The notes: generated by a model not told the origin, from the sequence alone. Shown: positions 45,346 through 54,725, numbered from the stretch's first letter. The stretch: DNA of 64,000 nt from Sphingomonas sp. IC081 (GCF_006874585.1 NZ_CP029761.1:61001-125000); one strand, 5' to 3'. Numbers and translations: made by a program.

Positions 45346-46860
45346 CTAGAAGTCGAGCTCGAAGCGCGTGCCGATGACGTTCGCGCCATAGTCGGTCCGG
45401 CCGGACGGCAGGGCCTTCGCGCCCTTGTAGGCGAGCCGCGCGTAGTTGAGATTGAAGCGCAGGTACTCCACCGGGGTCCAGACCAGCGCGGCAATATAGG
45501 CCTGCTGGCTGCCGCCGCGAATGTCGCGGTCGTCGAGGTCGAGCCAGTCGTAGCGCGCGGTGAGCTGGAGCGAGCCGAAACCGCCACTGCCGAGCGGACG
45601 CGCCGGGGCCTTGTTGGTGAAGATGCCTTCCTTGTAGCCCCGGCTGTCGCCCGGCGTCAGGAACACGCCCAGTTCGCCGTACGCGCCCTGGAAGCGGACC
45701 GAGGGCGCGTCCAGGCGATCGGCGGTGAGGGTGTTGTATTCGGCGGCGGCATGCCAGCGGCCCCGGATCACGGCCGTTTCCAAGCCCCAGTTGAACTCGC
45801 TCGCGACCTGCATCGCCGGGGTGCCGATCAGGCGCGTGTTGGTCGAGTGGACGAACGGGCGCTGGCGATAGCGGGTATCCCCTTGCGACAGCCGCCCCAG
45901 ATTGCGCCAGTGGACGGAGCCGCCCAAGTGCAGCTGGGTCTTGCCCAGCCTGGGCGCATAGACCAGCCGCGCATCGACGCCGTGGCTGTCGTTCTCGTCG
46001 CCCCCGGTCTCCCCGTCCGCATCGTTGGCGAGCGCGCCGATGTCGTCGCTGAACAGGCCTGCCTGCGCGAGCAGGGCGCCGCGCTGGTATTGCACCGAGG
46101 CGCCGAGGCGGCGTTCGAAATTGAAGGCGTCGGTGAAGGCGGCGCGCTCCATCACGCTGCCGCTGGTGTCGCCGGTCAGCTCGTCGAGCGATTGGAACGG
46201 GTTCTGGTTGCCCAGTTTCACGTTCCACGGCCCGTGTTTGTAGCTGACATAAGTATCGACAAGATCGACGGCATTGTCGGAGAGTTCGAGTTCCAGCTTG
46301 TACCCGAAGCCGCCGCCGATCGCGCCTTCGGCGCCCAGCCGGATACGGCGCATCTCGTTGGAGAAGCCAAGGCCTTCGTCACCCAGCGAGCCGGGCGCAC
46401 GGACGTAGTTGGCATCGGCCTGGATGCGGCCCTTGACCTTGAAGGCGCGGTCACCCTCGGTGATCTGCGGGCTGCCTTTCCAGCCGATCGCGGCGCCGGG
46501 GCGGGGATCGGCCGGGGCGGCTGCGGGTGTGGTGGCGGCAACGGCGGGGTGCGTGGCGGCGGGGGACGCGTCACGCGCGGGCGCGCTGCTGGCGGGAGCG
46601 ACGCCGGCAGGGGCGACGACAGTGGGGGGGGCGCCAGTGGGGGCAAGGCCGGCGGCGGCGAGGCGGGCTTCCATCGATTCGACTTGCGCCTTGAGCGCGG
46701 CGACTTGCGCCTGCAGACTGGCGGCTTCCGCGGGGGAGATCGCCTGTGCCTGTGCCTGGATGGGCGCGAGTGCGGACATCACGGTGAGCGGCGGGGCAAG
46801 CAGGGTCGCCAGCGCGGGTGCAAAAGACGGGTGGGGCATGTTCGCCATTCTAGAGGGCAT
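45346..46860 (-). CDS. OprP/OprO-type phosphate-selective porin
   Basis: 504-residue outer-membrane barrel. A signal peptide ends around AQAQA, a short coiled coil follows (SLQAQVAALKAQVESMEARL), then an Ala/Pro-rich linker and a porin barrel (KVKGRIQADANYV, MERAAFTDAF, FERRLGASVQYQ, ending GTRFELDF with terminal Phe). It is a paralogue of the divergent porin: both share MERAAFT-AF and FSDD segments. A Pho box in its upstream region supports phosphate-starvation control. In-frame ATGs at 46848 and 46839 are alternative starts. Confidence 0.88.
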   Translation of the reverse strand: MPSRMANMPHPSFAPALATLLAPPLTVMSALAPIQAQAQAISPAEAASLQAQVAALKAQVESMEARLAAAGLAPTGAPPTVVAPAGVAPASSAPARDASPAATHPAVAATTPAAAPADPRPGAAIGWKGSPQITEGDRAFKVKGRIQADANYVRAPGSLGDEGLGFSNEMRRIRLGAEGAIGGGFGYKLELELSDNAVDLVDTYVSYKHGPWNVKLGNQNPFQSLDELTGDTSGSVMERAAFTDAFNFERRLGASVQYQRGALLAQAGLFSDDIGALANDADGETGGDENDSHGVDARLVYAPRLGKTQLHLGGSVHWRNLGRLSQGDTRYRQRPFVHSTNTRLIGTPAMQVASEFNWGLETAVIRGRWHAAAEYNTLTADRLDAPSVRFQGAYGELGVFLTPGDSRGYKEGIFTNKAPARPLGSGGFGSLQLTARYDWLDLDDRDIRGGSQQAYIAALVWTPVEYLRFNLNYARLAYKGAKALPSGRTDYGANVIGTRFELDF

Positions 46861-46945
46861 CGGGCGTCGGCTTCCGGGTCGCTGGGCGGATTATCGCAAA
46901 AATGGGCCCGTGAGTGGGCGCCGACCGGCCGACTATGGCTCTAGA

Positions 46946-46963
46946 ATGACGGTTGAGTGACAA
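46946..46963 (-). promoter_or_regulatory. Pho box for the minus-strand porin
   Basis: Read on the minus strand: half-sites TTGTCAC (46963-46957) and CCGTCAT (46952-46946), 11 bases apart start to start with a 4-base spacer. This matches the PhoB direct-repeat geometry. It is about 85 bases before the porin start. Confidence 0.7.
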
Positions 46964-46991
46964 TTGTGACCGCCGGGTGCGTCGACATGCT

Positions 46992-47009
46992 TTGTCATGG
47001 AGTAGTCGC
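46992..47009 (+). promoter_or_regulatory. Pho box for the plus-strand porin
   Basis: Half-sites TTGTCAT (46992-46998) and TAGTCGC (47003-47009) with a 4-base spacer; the second is degenerate. A TATAAA at 47071-47076 may be the -10 of this or another promoter. Confidence 0.55.
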
Positions 47010-47094
47010 AAACGGGCCATAAACTTTCATAGCAAAATCCGCAGGAAACCGCGCTTTCCGGCGCCCGCGCTATAAAGTGTCATGGAATTGAAAC

Positions 47095-47113
47095 ACGCCA
47101 GTCATACTGGCGT
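47095..47113 (+). promoter_or_regulatory. Palindrome in the porin leader
   Basis: Perfect 7-bp arms ACGCCAG and CTGGCGT with a TCATA loop. If the porin starts at GTG 47154 this lies in the 5' untranslated region, as an RNA hairpin or operator. Confidence 0.45.
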
Positions 47114-47153
47114 CGTGTCGATGCCATCAAAGTTTCATGAAAGGTCGGGCAAG

Positions 47154-48617
47154 GTGAGGAAACCAAAGGCAATTTTAACGCTGGCGCTGTCCGTGCCGGC
47201 ACTTGCCATTGCTGCGGGCTGGGCGAATCCGGCTGAGGCGGCATCGTCTTCGTCATCGGATTCGGCTGCGATTCGCCAGGAACTGGAAGCGATGCGCGCG
47301 CAGATGAAGGCGATGGCCAGCCGCATCGATTCGCTCGAAGGCCAGTTGGCGAACGCCAATGCCCGCGCCGATGCCGCGACTTCCGCCGCCGCCAGCGCCG
47401 CCCAGAGCGCCGCGCAATCGGCCAGCGTTGCCGCTGCCGCCAAGGAAACCGTCACCCAGCAGGCCGCCAAGGCGCCGCCGGTGCAGGTCGCCTGGAAGGG
47501 CGCGCCGGAATTCAAGGGCGACAACGGCTGGAGCTTCAAGCCGCGGGGCCGTCTCCAGATCGATGCGGGCGGTGTCGACGGGCCCTCGGGCCTCAACGAG
47601 AGCTCGAGCAATCACCTCGGCGTCAGCACCGAACTGCGCCGTGCCTACCTCGGTTTCGACGGCACCATGCCGGGTGGCTTCGGTTATCGTTTCGAGGTCG
47701 ACCTTGCCAATTCGAGTGTCGCCATCAATGACATGTACCTGACCTACCGGGTCAATCCGAAGATCACCCTGGCGCTGGGCAACCAGAAGCCGAACACCGG
47801 CCTCGAGGACCAGACCTCGGACCTGTTCACCAGCTTCATGGAGCGTGCCGCCTTCACCAGCGCCTTCGGCTTCGAGCGCCGCGTCGGCCTCAATGCCCAG
47901 TACCTGGGCAAGGACGTGGTGCTGCAGGGCGGTGTGTTCAGCGACGATCCCAATTCGCTCAACAGCGACTACGACAAGTCGTGGAGCGTGGACGGCCGCG
48001 CCGTCTACATGCCCAGGCTGGCGGGCGGCACGCTGCACCTGGGCGGATCGGTCCACTGGCGCACGCTCAACGATTCGATCACCACGGTGACCTACCAGAG
48101 CCGTCCCTTCGTCCACACCACCGACTTGCGGCTGCTCAGCGGGGGCGTCACCGGGGCGACCAACGAACTCGGGCTCGGGCTCGAGGCAGCGTGGATCAAG
48201 GGGCGTTTCCATGCCTCGGGCGAAAGCTACTGGCAGAAGGTGCGGCGCACCGGCTTTGCCGACCCTACCTTCAACGGCGGTTATGCCGAAGTTGGCTATA
48301 TGCTCACCCATGACGAGACCGCCTACAAGAATGGCGTGTTCGAACGTATCCGTCCGCATGACGGCTTCGACAAGGGCGGCCTCGGCGCGGTCCAGCTCAA
48401 TGTCCGCTATGACTGGCTGAACCTCAACGACGCCGGGATCGTCGGTGGACGTGAGCAGACCGCTGGCATTTCCGCGATCTGGATGCCGACCGACTATGTG
48501 CGTTTCATCCTCAACTACGGCCATGTCTGGGTGAAGGATTCGCCGGTGCTGGTCAATGGCACCGACGGCACTTACGGCGTCGACTCGATGGGCATGCGCG
48601 CCCAGTTCGACTTCTGA
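47154..48617 (+). CDS. OprP/OprO-type phosphate-selective porin
   Basis: Outer-membrane porin of 487 residues counted from GTG 47154. This start gives a compact signal peptide (RKPKAILTLALSVPALAIAAG then ANPAEA), with AAAGG 9 bases upstream; an ATG at 47082 would add 24 residues before it and sits at a -10-like TATAAA. A coiled coil (IRQELEAMRAQMKAMASRI) precedes the barrel (FKPRGRLQIDAGG, MERAAFTSAF, FERRVGLNAQYLG), ending MRAQFDF with C-terminal Phe. A Pho box lies upstream. It likely takes up phosphate across the outer membrane for PstS. Confidence 0.87.
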   Translation: MRKPKAILTLALSVPALAIAAGWANPAEAASSSSSDSAAIRQELEAMRAQMKAMASRIDSLEGQLANANARADAATSAAASAAQSAAQSASVAAAAKETVTQQAAKAPPVQVAWKGAPEFKGDNGWSFKPRGRLQIDAGGVDGPSGLNESSSNHLGVSTELRRAYLGFDGTMPGGFGYRFEVDLANSSVAINDMYLTYRVNPKITLALGNQKPNTGLEDQTSDLFTSFMERAAFTSAFGFERRVGLNAQYLGKDVVLQGGVFSDDPNSLNSDYDKSWSVDGRAVYMPRLAGGTLHLGGSVHWRTLNDSITTVTYQSRPFVHTTDLRLLSGGVTGATNELGLGLEAAWIKGRFHASGESYWQKVRRTGFADPTFNGGYAEVGYMLTHDETAYKNGVFERIRPHDGFDKGGLGAVQLNVRYDWLNLNDAGIVGGREQTAGISAIWMPTDYVRFILNYGHVWVKDSPVLVNGTDGTYGVDSMGMRAQFDF

Positions 48618-48683
48618 CGAGATGACCCGCGAAGGGGGCGGGCCGCAAGGTCCGCTTCCTCTTGCATACTTGCCTGAATTCCA

Positions 48684-48709
48684 CCCGGCGCAGCCTGCTC
48701 TGCGCCGGG
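48684..48709 (+). terminator. Hairpin between porin and pstS
   Basis: A perfect 10-bp stem CCCGGCGCAG / CTGCGCCGGG with a 6-base loop, 67 bases after the porin stop. No T-run follows, so termination may be partial. Confidence 0.6.
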
Positions 48710-48776
48710 CCCGAAAACGCGCGTCTTGATGCGCCTAATCCTCCGAAAAACCAGCAATTGCGCCGATTGGCGAACA

Positions 48777-48805
48777 ATGTCACTTCTTTGTCATGGAAGT
48801 GTCAT
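48777..48805 (+). promoter_or_regulatory. Triple-half-site Pho box upstream of pstS
   Basis: Three half-sites ATGTCAC (48777), TTGTCAT (48788) and GTGTCAT (48799) repeat at exact 11-base intervals with 4-base spacers, the PhoB dimer-array geometry. The last ends 48 bases before the pstS ATG. Pho boxes replace the -35 element. Confidence 0.88.
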
Positions 48806-48853
48806 TGTAGGCCAATAGGGGCAACTCACACTTGAAGCCCAAGGGGTGACATC

Positions 48854-49897
48854 ATGCGTTCCACCAAGACCTTCCTTATCGTCGCTGCCTCCAGCGTGGC
48901 ACTTGCCGGTTGCGGCGGCTCGGGCGGCTCCTCAGCCGGTTCGCGCGACTTCGTGCGCGCCGTCGGTTCCTCGACCGTCTATCCCTTCGCCACCGCCGTG
49001 GCCGAGGAAGTCGCCAAGGCCGGCGGCAAGTCGCCGGTGATCGAATCGACCGGCACGGGCGCGGGCATGAAGCTGTTCTGCGCCGGTGTCGGCGCCCAGC
49101 ACCCGGATATCGAAGACGCCTCGCGCCGGATGAAGAAGTCCGAGTACGAGGAATGCCAGAAGAACGGCGTGACCGAGATCGTCGAGATCCAGGTCGGCAT
49201 CGACGGCATCGCCTTCGCCGAAGCCCAGAACGGCCCCGGCATGAAGCTGACGCCCACCGACATCTACAAGGCGCTGGCCGCCAACCCGTTCGGCAAGCCC
49301 AACACCGCCAAGACCTGGAAGGACGTCAACCCGTCGCTCCCGGCCGAGCCGATCCTTGTCTACGGCCCGCCGTCGACCTCGGGCACGCGTGACGCGCTGA
49401 AGGAACTGATCCTCGAGGCCGGCTGCAAGACCGACGCCGCGACCAAGGCGCTCAAGGACACCGACAAGGACAAGTACGAGGCGATCTGCCACGACATCCG
49501 CGAGGACGGTCCTTACGTCGACGCTGGCGAGAACGACAACCTGATCGTCCAGAAGATCTCGCAGAACCCCAAGGCCATCGGCATCTTCGGCTTCTCGTTC
49601 CTCGAAGAGAACGCCAAGACCATCAAGGGCATCCCGATGTCCGACGTGGTGCCGACCTATGCCTCGATCTCGGACTTCTCGTACCCCGGTGCGCGCCCGC
49701 TCTACATCTACGTGAAGAAGCAGCACCTCGCGCCGATCAAGGGCCTGCAGGCCTACGTGAACGAGTGGGCGAAGTCGTGGGGCCCGGATGGCTACCTCAA
49801 GGCCAAGGGCATGGTGATCTCGCCCGACGCGGTGCGTGCCAAGAGCGCGGACATCATCGCCAAGATGACCCCGCTCAACCCCGCCGACCTCAAGTAA
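48854..49897 (+). CDS. pstS: Phosphate ABC transporter substrate-binding lipoprotein PstS
   Basis: 347-residue periplasmic phosphate-binding protein. The signal peptide ends SVALAGCGG with the lipobox Cys at residue 20, so it is anchored rather than free. Phosphate-contacting segments are AVGSSTVYPF, ESTGTGAGMKLF and PPSTSGTRDALKEL. First gene of pstSCAB-phoU-phoB, directly under the Pho box. Confidence 0.96.
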   Translation: MRSTKTFLIVAASSVALAGCGGSGGSSAGSRDFVRAVGSSTVYPFATAVAEEVAKAGGKSPVIESTGTGAGMKLFCAGVGAQHPDIEDASRRMKKSEYEECQKNGVTEIVEIQVGIDGIAFAEAQNGPGMKLTPTDIYKALAANPFGKPNTAKTWKDVNPSLPAEPILVYGPPSTSGTRDALKELILEAGCKTDAATKALKDTDKDKYEAICHDIREDGPYVDAGENDNLIVQKISQNPKAIGIFGFSFLEENAKTIKGIPMSDVVPTYASISDFSYPGARPLYIYVKKQHLAPIKGLQAYVNEWAKSWGPDGYLKAKGMVISPDAVRAKSADIIAKMTPLNPADLK

Positions 49898-49931
49898 TCT
49901 CGTCTAGACCGAAAGGCGCCGGAACGGCCTC

Positions 49932-51305
49932 ATGATACTCACGGGAGTTCTCCTGGCCGTTCTCGGCCTCGGCCTCGTCGGCTGGTTTGCCGCACGGGGC
50001 CGGGCCCGGCTGCTCCACACGGGGCGCGGCTCGCTTCACTCGATGCCGGGCTACCATGGCTGGCATGTGGTGCTGTGGATCGTGATCCCGGCACTGCTCG
50101 CCTGGGGCGCATGGTCCGCGATCATGCCTGGCCTCGTCGATGGCGCGGTCATGGCCGATCCGGCCGCCGCGCAGCTTCCGGCCGACGAGATGAGCCGCGC
50201 AGCGGTGCTCTCGGAAGCCAAGGCCATCGCCCAGAACCCGGACCAGGCTGCGTTCAATCCCCTGGCGCAGACCCTGGCCGAGCCGGTGCGCGCCGCGCAT
50301 GAGCGCTTCGGTCTGATCGGCGCGCTGCTGGTGGTGATCGTGGCGCTGGCCGGCGGCGGCTGGGCCTTCACCAAGGTGCGCGCCAACTATCCGGCCCGCA
50401 CCCGCGTCGAACGGGCGGTGATGGGGGTGCTGCTGCTGGCCTCGCTGATGGCGATCCTGACCACCTTCGGCATCGTTGCCTCGCTGGTGTTCGAGGCGGG
50501 CATGTTCTTCAAGGACGTCTCGCCGATCGACTTCCTGCTCGGCACTCACTGGTCACCGGGCTCGGCGCGCGGTGACAACCTCGGCGAGAGCTTCGGCGCG
50601 GTGCCGCTGTTCTGGGGCACGATCTACATCGGTGCGATCATCGCCATGGTCGTGGCGATCCCGCTCGGCCTGATGAGCGCGGTCTACCTGACGCAGTACG
50701 CCACGCCGACGATCCGCAAGTGGCTGAAGCCGGTGCTGGAAATCCTCGCAGGGATTCCCACCGTGGTCTACGGCTACTTCGCCGCGCTGACCGTGGCGCC
50801 GATCTTCCGCGATTTTGCCGCCTCGCTCGGCATGGCCAATCCCTCCACCGAAAGCGCGCTTGCGGCCGGTGTGGTGATGGGCGTGATGATCATTCCCTTC
50901 GTCTCGTCGATGGCCGACGACGCGCTGGCCGCCGTGCCCCGTGCGATGAGCGACGGTTCGCTGGCGCTGGGCGCCACCAAGTCGGAGACGATCAAGAAAG
51001 TGCTGCTGCCCGCCGCGCTGCCCGGCATCGTCGCGGGCGTGATGCTGGCGATCAGCCGCGCCATCGGCGAGACCATGATCGTGGTCATGGCCGCGGGCGC
51101 TGCCGCCAACCTTTCGGCGAACCCCTTCGCCTCGATGACCACGGTCACCTACCAGATCGTCCAGATGCTGACCGGCGACCAGGAGTTCAACAGCCCCAAA
51201 ACGCTCTCCGCCTTTGCGCTGGGCCTGGTGCTGTTCATCGTCACCCTCGTTCTCAACATCATCGCGCTCCGTGTGGTGAAGCGTTTCCGGGAAGCTTATG
51301 AGTAA
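49932..51305 (+). CDS. pstC: Phosphate ABC transporter permease PstC
   Basis: 457-residue inner-membrane permease, longer than E. coli PstC because of an N-terminal extension. The first ~150 residues contain a membrane helix, a periplasmic-like segment (AVMADPAAAQLPADEM) and a second helix, before the conserved six-helix permease core. The ABC permease loop with EAA-like signature is in GSLALGATKSETIKKVLLPAAL. Extended PstC proteins are common in alphaproteobacteria. It overlaps pstA by 8 bases. Confidence 0.94.
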   Translation: MILTGVLLAVLGLGLVGWFAARGRARLLHTGRGSLHSMPGYHGWHVVLWIVIPALLAWGAWSAIMPGLVDGAVMADPAAAQLPADEMSRAAVLSEAKAIAQNPDQAAFNPLAQTLAEPVRAAHERFGLIGALLVVIVALAGGGWAFTKVRANYPARTRVERAVMGVLLLASLMAILTTFGIVASLVFEAGMFFKDVSPIDFLLGTHWSPGSARGDNLGESFGAVPLFWGTIYIGAIIAMVVAIPLGLMSAVYLTQYATPTIRKWLKPVLEILAGIPTVVYGYFAALTVAPIFRDFAASLGMANPSTESALAAGVVMGVMIIPFVSSMADDALAAVPRAMSDGSLALGATKSETIKKVLLPAALPGIVAGVMLAISRAIGETMIVVMAAGAAANLSANPFASMTTVTYQIVQMLTGDQEFNSPKTLSAFALGLVLFIVTLVLNIIALRVVKRFREAYE

Positions 51306-52215
51306 CGCACGTCTCAGTGGCGCCGCCCAGGGCAATGCGCGCTGGCAAACGCCGGAAGCCGCGCGGCGCATCGCGCGCCGCAACGCCGCCGAGCGCCGCT
51401 TCAAGCTGATCGGGCTCGGCGCGATCGTCCTCAGCCTCGCCTTCCTGGCGCTGCTGCTGGTGATCATGCTCAAGAACGGTCTTTCGGGGCTCGACTGGTC
51501 GTTCCTGACCGGCTCGGACTCGACCGATCCCGACGTCGCCGGCGTCTGGGGGGCGACCAAGGGCTCGCTGCTGACGATGCTCGTCACACTGCTGCTCTCG
51601 TTCCCGATGGGCGTGCTGGCGGCGATCTACCTGGAGGAGTTCGCTCCCAAGGCGCGCTGGATCGAATGGGTCGAAGTCTCGATCAACAACCTGGCCGCGG
51701 TGCCCTCGATCATCTTCGGCCTGCTGGGCCTTGCGGTGTTCATCAACACGCTGGGCATGCCGCGTTCGTCGCCGCTGGTCGGCGGTCTGACGCTGGCGCT
51801 GATGACGATGCCGGTCATCGTCATCTCCGGCCGCAATGCGATCAAGGCGGTGCCGCCCTCGATCCGCGACGCGGCGCTGGCGATCGGCGCCAGCAAGATG
51901 CAGACGGTGTTCCACCACGTCCTGCCGCTCGCGCTGCCGGGCATCCTCACCGGCACCATCATCGGCATGGCCCGCGCGCTGGGTGAAACCGCGCCGCTGC
52001 TGATGATCGGCATGCGTGCCTTTGTCGTCACCCCGCCGGGCGGGATCACCGATCCTTCCAGCGTGCTGCCGATGCAGATCTTCCTGTGGTCCGACGAAAT
52101 CGACAGCGGTTTCGTGCAGAACACGTCGGCCGCCATCATTGTCCTGCTGGTCTTCCTGCTGGCGATGAACGGCCTCGCCATCTACCTTCGCAACAAATTC
52201 GAGGTCCGCTGGTAA
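51298..52215 (+). CDS. pstA: Phosphate ABC transporter permease PstA
   Basis: 305-residue inner-membrane permease partner of PstC. A hydrophilic basic N-terminus (1-40) precedes about six membrane helices (for instance [20 protein letters not shown]). The coupling loop to PstB is in [20 protein letters not shown]. The ATG lies within the end of pstC, and pstB follows after 4 bases. Confidence 0.95.
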   Translation: MSNARLSGAAQGNARWQTPEAARRIARRNAAERRFKLIGLGAIVLSLAFLALLLVIMLKNGLSGLDWSFLTGSDSTDPDVAGVWGATKGSLLTMLVTLLLSFPMGVLAAIYLEEFAPKARWIEWVEVSINNLAAVPSIIFGLLGLAVFINTLGMPRSSPLVGGLTLALMTMPVIVISGRNAIKAVPPSIRDAALAIGASKMQTVFHHVLPLALPGILTGTIIGMARALGETAPLLMIGMRAFVVTPPGGITDPSSVLPMQIFLWSDEIDSGFVQNTSAAIIVLLVFLLAMNGLAIYLRNKFEVRW

Positions 52216-52219
52216 GGAC

Positions 52220-52996
52220 ATGAAAGTCGAGACAATGCAGCAGACCAAGCTCACCGCCCGCAACGTCGACGTCTACTACGGCGCGAAGAAGGCCATCAAC
52301 AACGTGTCGATCGACATCGACAACGGGGTCGTGACGGCTTTCATCGGTCCGTCGGGCTGCGGCAAGTCGACTTTCCTGCGGTCGCTCAACCGCATGAACG
52401 ACACGATTGCCGACGCCCGCGTCACCGGCGAGATCCTGCTCGACGGCGAGAACATCTACGCGCCCGACATGGACCCGGTGGCCCTGCGCGCCCGCGTCGG
52501 CATGGTGTTCCAGAAGCCGAACCCGTTCCCCAAGTCGATCTACGAGAACATCGCCTATGGTCCGCGTATCCACGGCCTGGCGCCGTCGAAGGCGGACATG
52601 GACGGGATCATCGAGAGCGCGCTGACCAAGGCGGGCCTGTGGGATGAAGTGAAGGACCGCCTGAACGAGCCCGGCACCGCGCTGTCGGGCGGCCAGCAAC
52701 AGCGCCTGTGCATCGCCCGCGCCATTGCCGTCAGCCCCGAGGTCATCCTGATGGACGAGCCGTGCTCCGCGCTCGACCCGATCGCCACCGCGCGCATCGA
52801 GGAACTGATCGACGAGCTGAAGGACACCTACGCCATCGTCATCGTCACCCACTCGATGCAGCAGGCCGCGCGCGTGTCGCAGCGCACGGCATTCTTCCAC
52901 CTCGGCAATCTCGTGGAATATGGCGATACCAGCCAGATCTTCACGACCCCGCGCGAGGAGAAGACCAAGGACTACATCACCGGTCGCTACGGCTGA
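52220..52996 (+). CDS. pstB: Phosphate import ATP-binding protein PstB
   Basis: 258-residue ABC ATPase. Walker A is [20 protein letters not shown], the Q-loop [10 protein letters not shown] is specific for PstB, the signature motif is [14 protein letters not shown] and Walker [13 protein letters not shown]. It powers the PstSCA importer and takes part in signalling phosphate sufficiency to PhoR. An in-frame ATG five codons downstream (MQQTKLTA) is an alternative start. Confidence 0.97.
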   Translation: MKVETMQQTKLTARNVDVYYGAKKAINNVSIDIDNGVVTAFIGPSGCGKSTFLRSLNRMNDTIADARVTGEILLDGENIYAPDMDPVALRARVGMVFQKPNPFPKSIYENIAYGPRIHGLAPSKADMDGIIESALTKAGLWDEVKDRLNEPGTALSGGQQQRLCIARAIAVSPEVILMDEPCSALDPIATARIEELIDELKDTYAIVIVTHSMQQAARVSQRTAFFHLGNLVEYGDTSQIFTTPREEKTKDYITGRYG

Positions 52997-53027
52997 CGGC
53001 GAAGACAGGGAAAACAGGACAAGAGCC

Positions 53028-53723
53028 ATGGTTGATCACACCGTAAAGGCCTTCGACAGCGAGATCGGCCAGCTTCGCGGCCTCGTCGCCGAGATGGGCG
53101 GCCTCGCCGAAGTCGCGATCCGCGACGCCATCATCGCGCTGACCCAGCATGACGAGGATCTCGCCGCACAGGTCGTTGCCGCCGACGCCCGCCTCGATGC
53201 GCTGGAAGCCGAAGTGGACCGTCTGGCGGTTCGCACCATCGCGCTGCGTGCGCCGATGGCCGACGACCTGCGCGACGTCATCGCCGCGCTCAAGATCTCC
53301 GGCGTGATCGAGCGTATCGGCGACTATGCCAAGAACATCGCCAAGCGTGTCAACGCGATGGAGAACCGGGGCAAGATCGAGCCGCTCGAACTCGTGCCGA
53401 TGATGGCCGAGATCGCCGAGGGCATGGTCCGCGACGTGCTCAACGCCTATGGTTCGCGCGATGCCGCGCTGGCGCAGGAAGTGATCCGCCGCGACGAGAA
53501 GCTGGACCAGTTCTACAACACGCTGTTCCGTTCGTTGCTGACCCACATGATGGAGAACCCGGCAACGATCACCAGCGCCGCGCAGTTGCTCTTCATCGCC
53601 CGCAACCTCGAACGCATCGGCGATCATGCCACCAACGTGGCCGAGATGGTCTACTACGCCGCCACCGGCGACTATCACGCCGAGCGTGACAGCATGACCA
53701 ACGACACGAGGAACCTGCCGTGA
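53028..53723 (+). CDS. phoU: Phosphate signalling protein PhoU
   Basis: 231-residue all-alpha protein with two PhoU three-helix repeats (IGQLRGLVAEMGGLAEVAIRD and MMAEIAEGMVRDVLNAYGSR). Metal-binding acidic patches fall in IERIGDYAKNIAKRV and LERIGDHATNVAEMVYY. It negatively modulates Pho signalling and links PstB to PhoR. Start 53028 follows a 31-base gap; a longer ORF start at 52920 overlaps pstB. The stop overlaps the phoB GTG. Confidence 0.95.
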   Translation: MVDHTVKAFDSEIGQLRGLVAEMGGLAEVAIRDAIIALTQHDEDLAAQVVAADARLDALEAEVDRLAVRTIALRAPMADDLRDVIAALKISGVIERIGDYAKNIAKRVNAMENRGKIEPLELVPMMAEIAEGMVRDVLNAYGSRDAALAQEVIRRDEKLDQFYNTLFRSLLTHMMENPATITSAAQLLFIARNLERIGDHATNVAEMVYYAATGDYHAERDSMTNDTRNLP

Positions 53724-54406
53724 ATCCGTCGGTCCTGGTCGTCGAGGACGACCGTGCGCTCTGTGAACTGCTGACCTGGAACCTCAGCGCCGAAGGCTAT
53801 CAGGTGCGCAGCACCGGCGACGGCGAAGAGGCGCTGCTGATGGTGCAGGAACAGGTGCCGGATGCCATCATCCTCGACTGGATGATCGAGCATGTGCCCG
53901 GCATCGAGGTCTGCCGCCAGCTGCGCAAGGACAAGGAAACCGCGCAGATCCCGATTCTCATGCTCACGGCCCGCGGCGAGGAGGAGGACATGATCCGCGG
54001 CTTCAAGACCGGTGCGGACGACTATGTCACCAAGCCGTTCAGCCCGCGTGAACTGATGGTCCGGGTCGAGGCGCTGCTGCGCCGGGCGCGTCCGTCGCTG
54101 GCCGGCAATGTTCTCCAGTGGGGCGACATCGAACTGGATGTCACCAGCCACCGCGTGCGCCGCGGCGGCGAGGCGCTGCATCTCGGCCCCACCGAGTTTC
54201 GCCTGCTGCGCTATTTCATGGAGCGTCCGAACCGCGTCGTCTCGCGCCAGCAGATCCTCGACGGGGTCTGGGGCATGGATTCGGACATCGACGAGCGCAC
54301 CGTCGACGTCCATATCCGCCGTCTGCGCAAGGCGATCAACCGCGACGGCGATGTCGACCCGATCCGCACCGTCCGTGCGGCCGGTTACGCGATGGACGTG
54401 ACCTGA
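53720..54406 (+). CDS. phoB: Phosphate regulon response regulator PhoB
   Basis: 228-residue OmpR/PhoB-family regulator. The receiver domain has acidic residues Glu9/Asp10/Asp11, phospho-acceptor Asp53 (IILDWMIEHVPG) and Lys in VTKPFSPREL. The C-terminal winged helix contains HLGPTEFRLLRYFMERP and RTVDVHIRRLRKAI. The GTG start overlaps the phoU stop (GTGA). It should bind the Pho boxes in this window; the usual phoR neighbour is missing. Confidence 0.96.
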   Translation: MNPSVLVVEDDRALCELLTWNLSAEGYQVRSTGDGEEALLMVQEQVPDAIILDWMIEHVPGIEVCRQLRKDKETAQIPILMLTARGEEEDMIRGFKTGADDYVTKPFSPRELMVRVEALLRRARPSLAGNVLQWGDIELDVTSHRVRRGGEALHLGPTEFRLLRYFMERPNRVVSRQQILDGVWGMDSDIDERTVDVHIRRLRKAINRDGDVDPIRTVRAAGYAMDVT

Positions 54407-54441
54407 TTTTCGGCCGACGTGCGCTCCGCCTGCAGGCTTTT

Positions 54442-54472
54442 CCTGCGACCGCATTGAACTGGCGGTCGCAGG
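54442..54472 (+). terminator. Terminator-like hairpin after phoB
   Basis: A perfect 11-bp stem CCTGCGACCGC / GCGGTCGCAGG with a 9-base loop, 35 bases after the phoB stop. No T-run follows. Confidence 0.65.
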
Positions 54473-54546
54473 AGGCACATTCGCTGGTGCTGAAATGACA
54501 TTTTACGCATGATGTGTGTTGAATGGGCCGCCAGGACGGGGCGGCC

Positions 54547-54575
54547 TTGAAATTTGCGTTTCATTCCTCTATATC
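54547..54575 (+). promoter_or_regulatory. Predicted sigma70-type promoter of infA
   Basis: TTGAAA (54547-54552), a 17-base spacer, TATATC (54570-54575). It predicts transcription from about 54582 and a 5' leader of about 165 bases. Confidence 0.65.
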
Positions 54576-54677
54576 GGCAAAGCTACGTCGCTTAATGGCG
54601 AGATGATTTTCAGCATCGGTGCTTTTGAACCTGCGTGTTCCTGACCCGGCTGCAAGCTCGATATCCTCTTCAGCTTC

Positions 54678-54725
54678 CTGGCAATCGTTTCCGGACACGC
54701 GTTCGTGTGTCCGGTGTCTGGCAAT
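54678..54725 (+). promoter_or_regulatory. Structured infA leader: hairpin between two CTGGCAAT repeats
   Basis: An 8-bp stem CCGGACAC / GTGTCCGG (54691-54714) is framed by exact direct repeats CTGGCAAT at 54678 and 54718. It ends 20 bases before the infA start codon, so folding could affect ribosome access. Confidence 0.5.
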
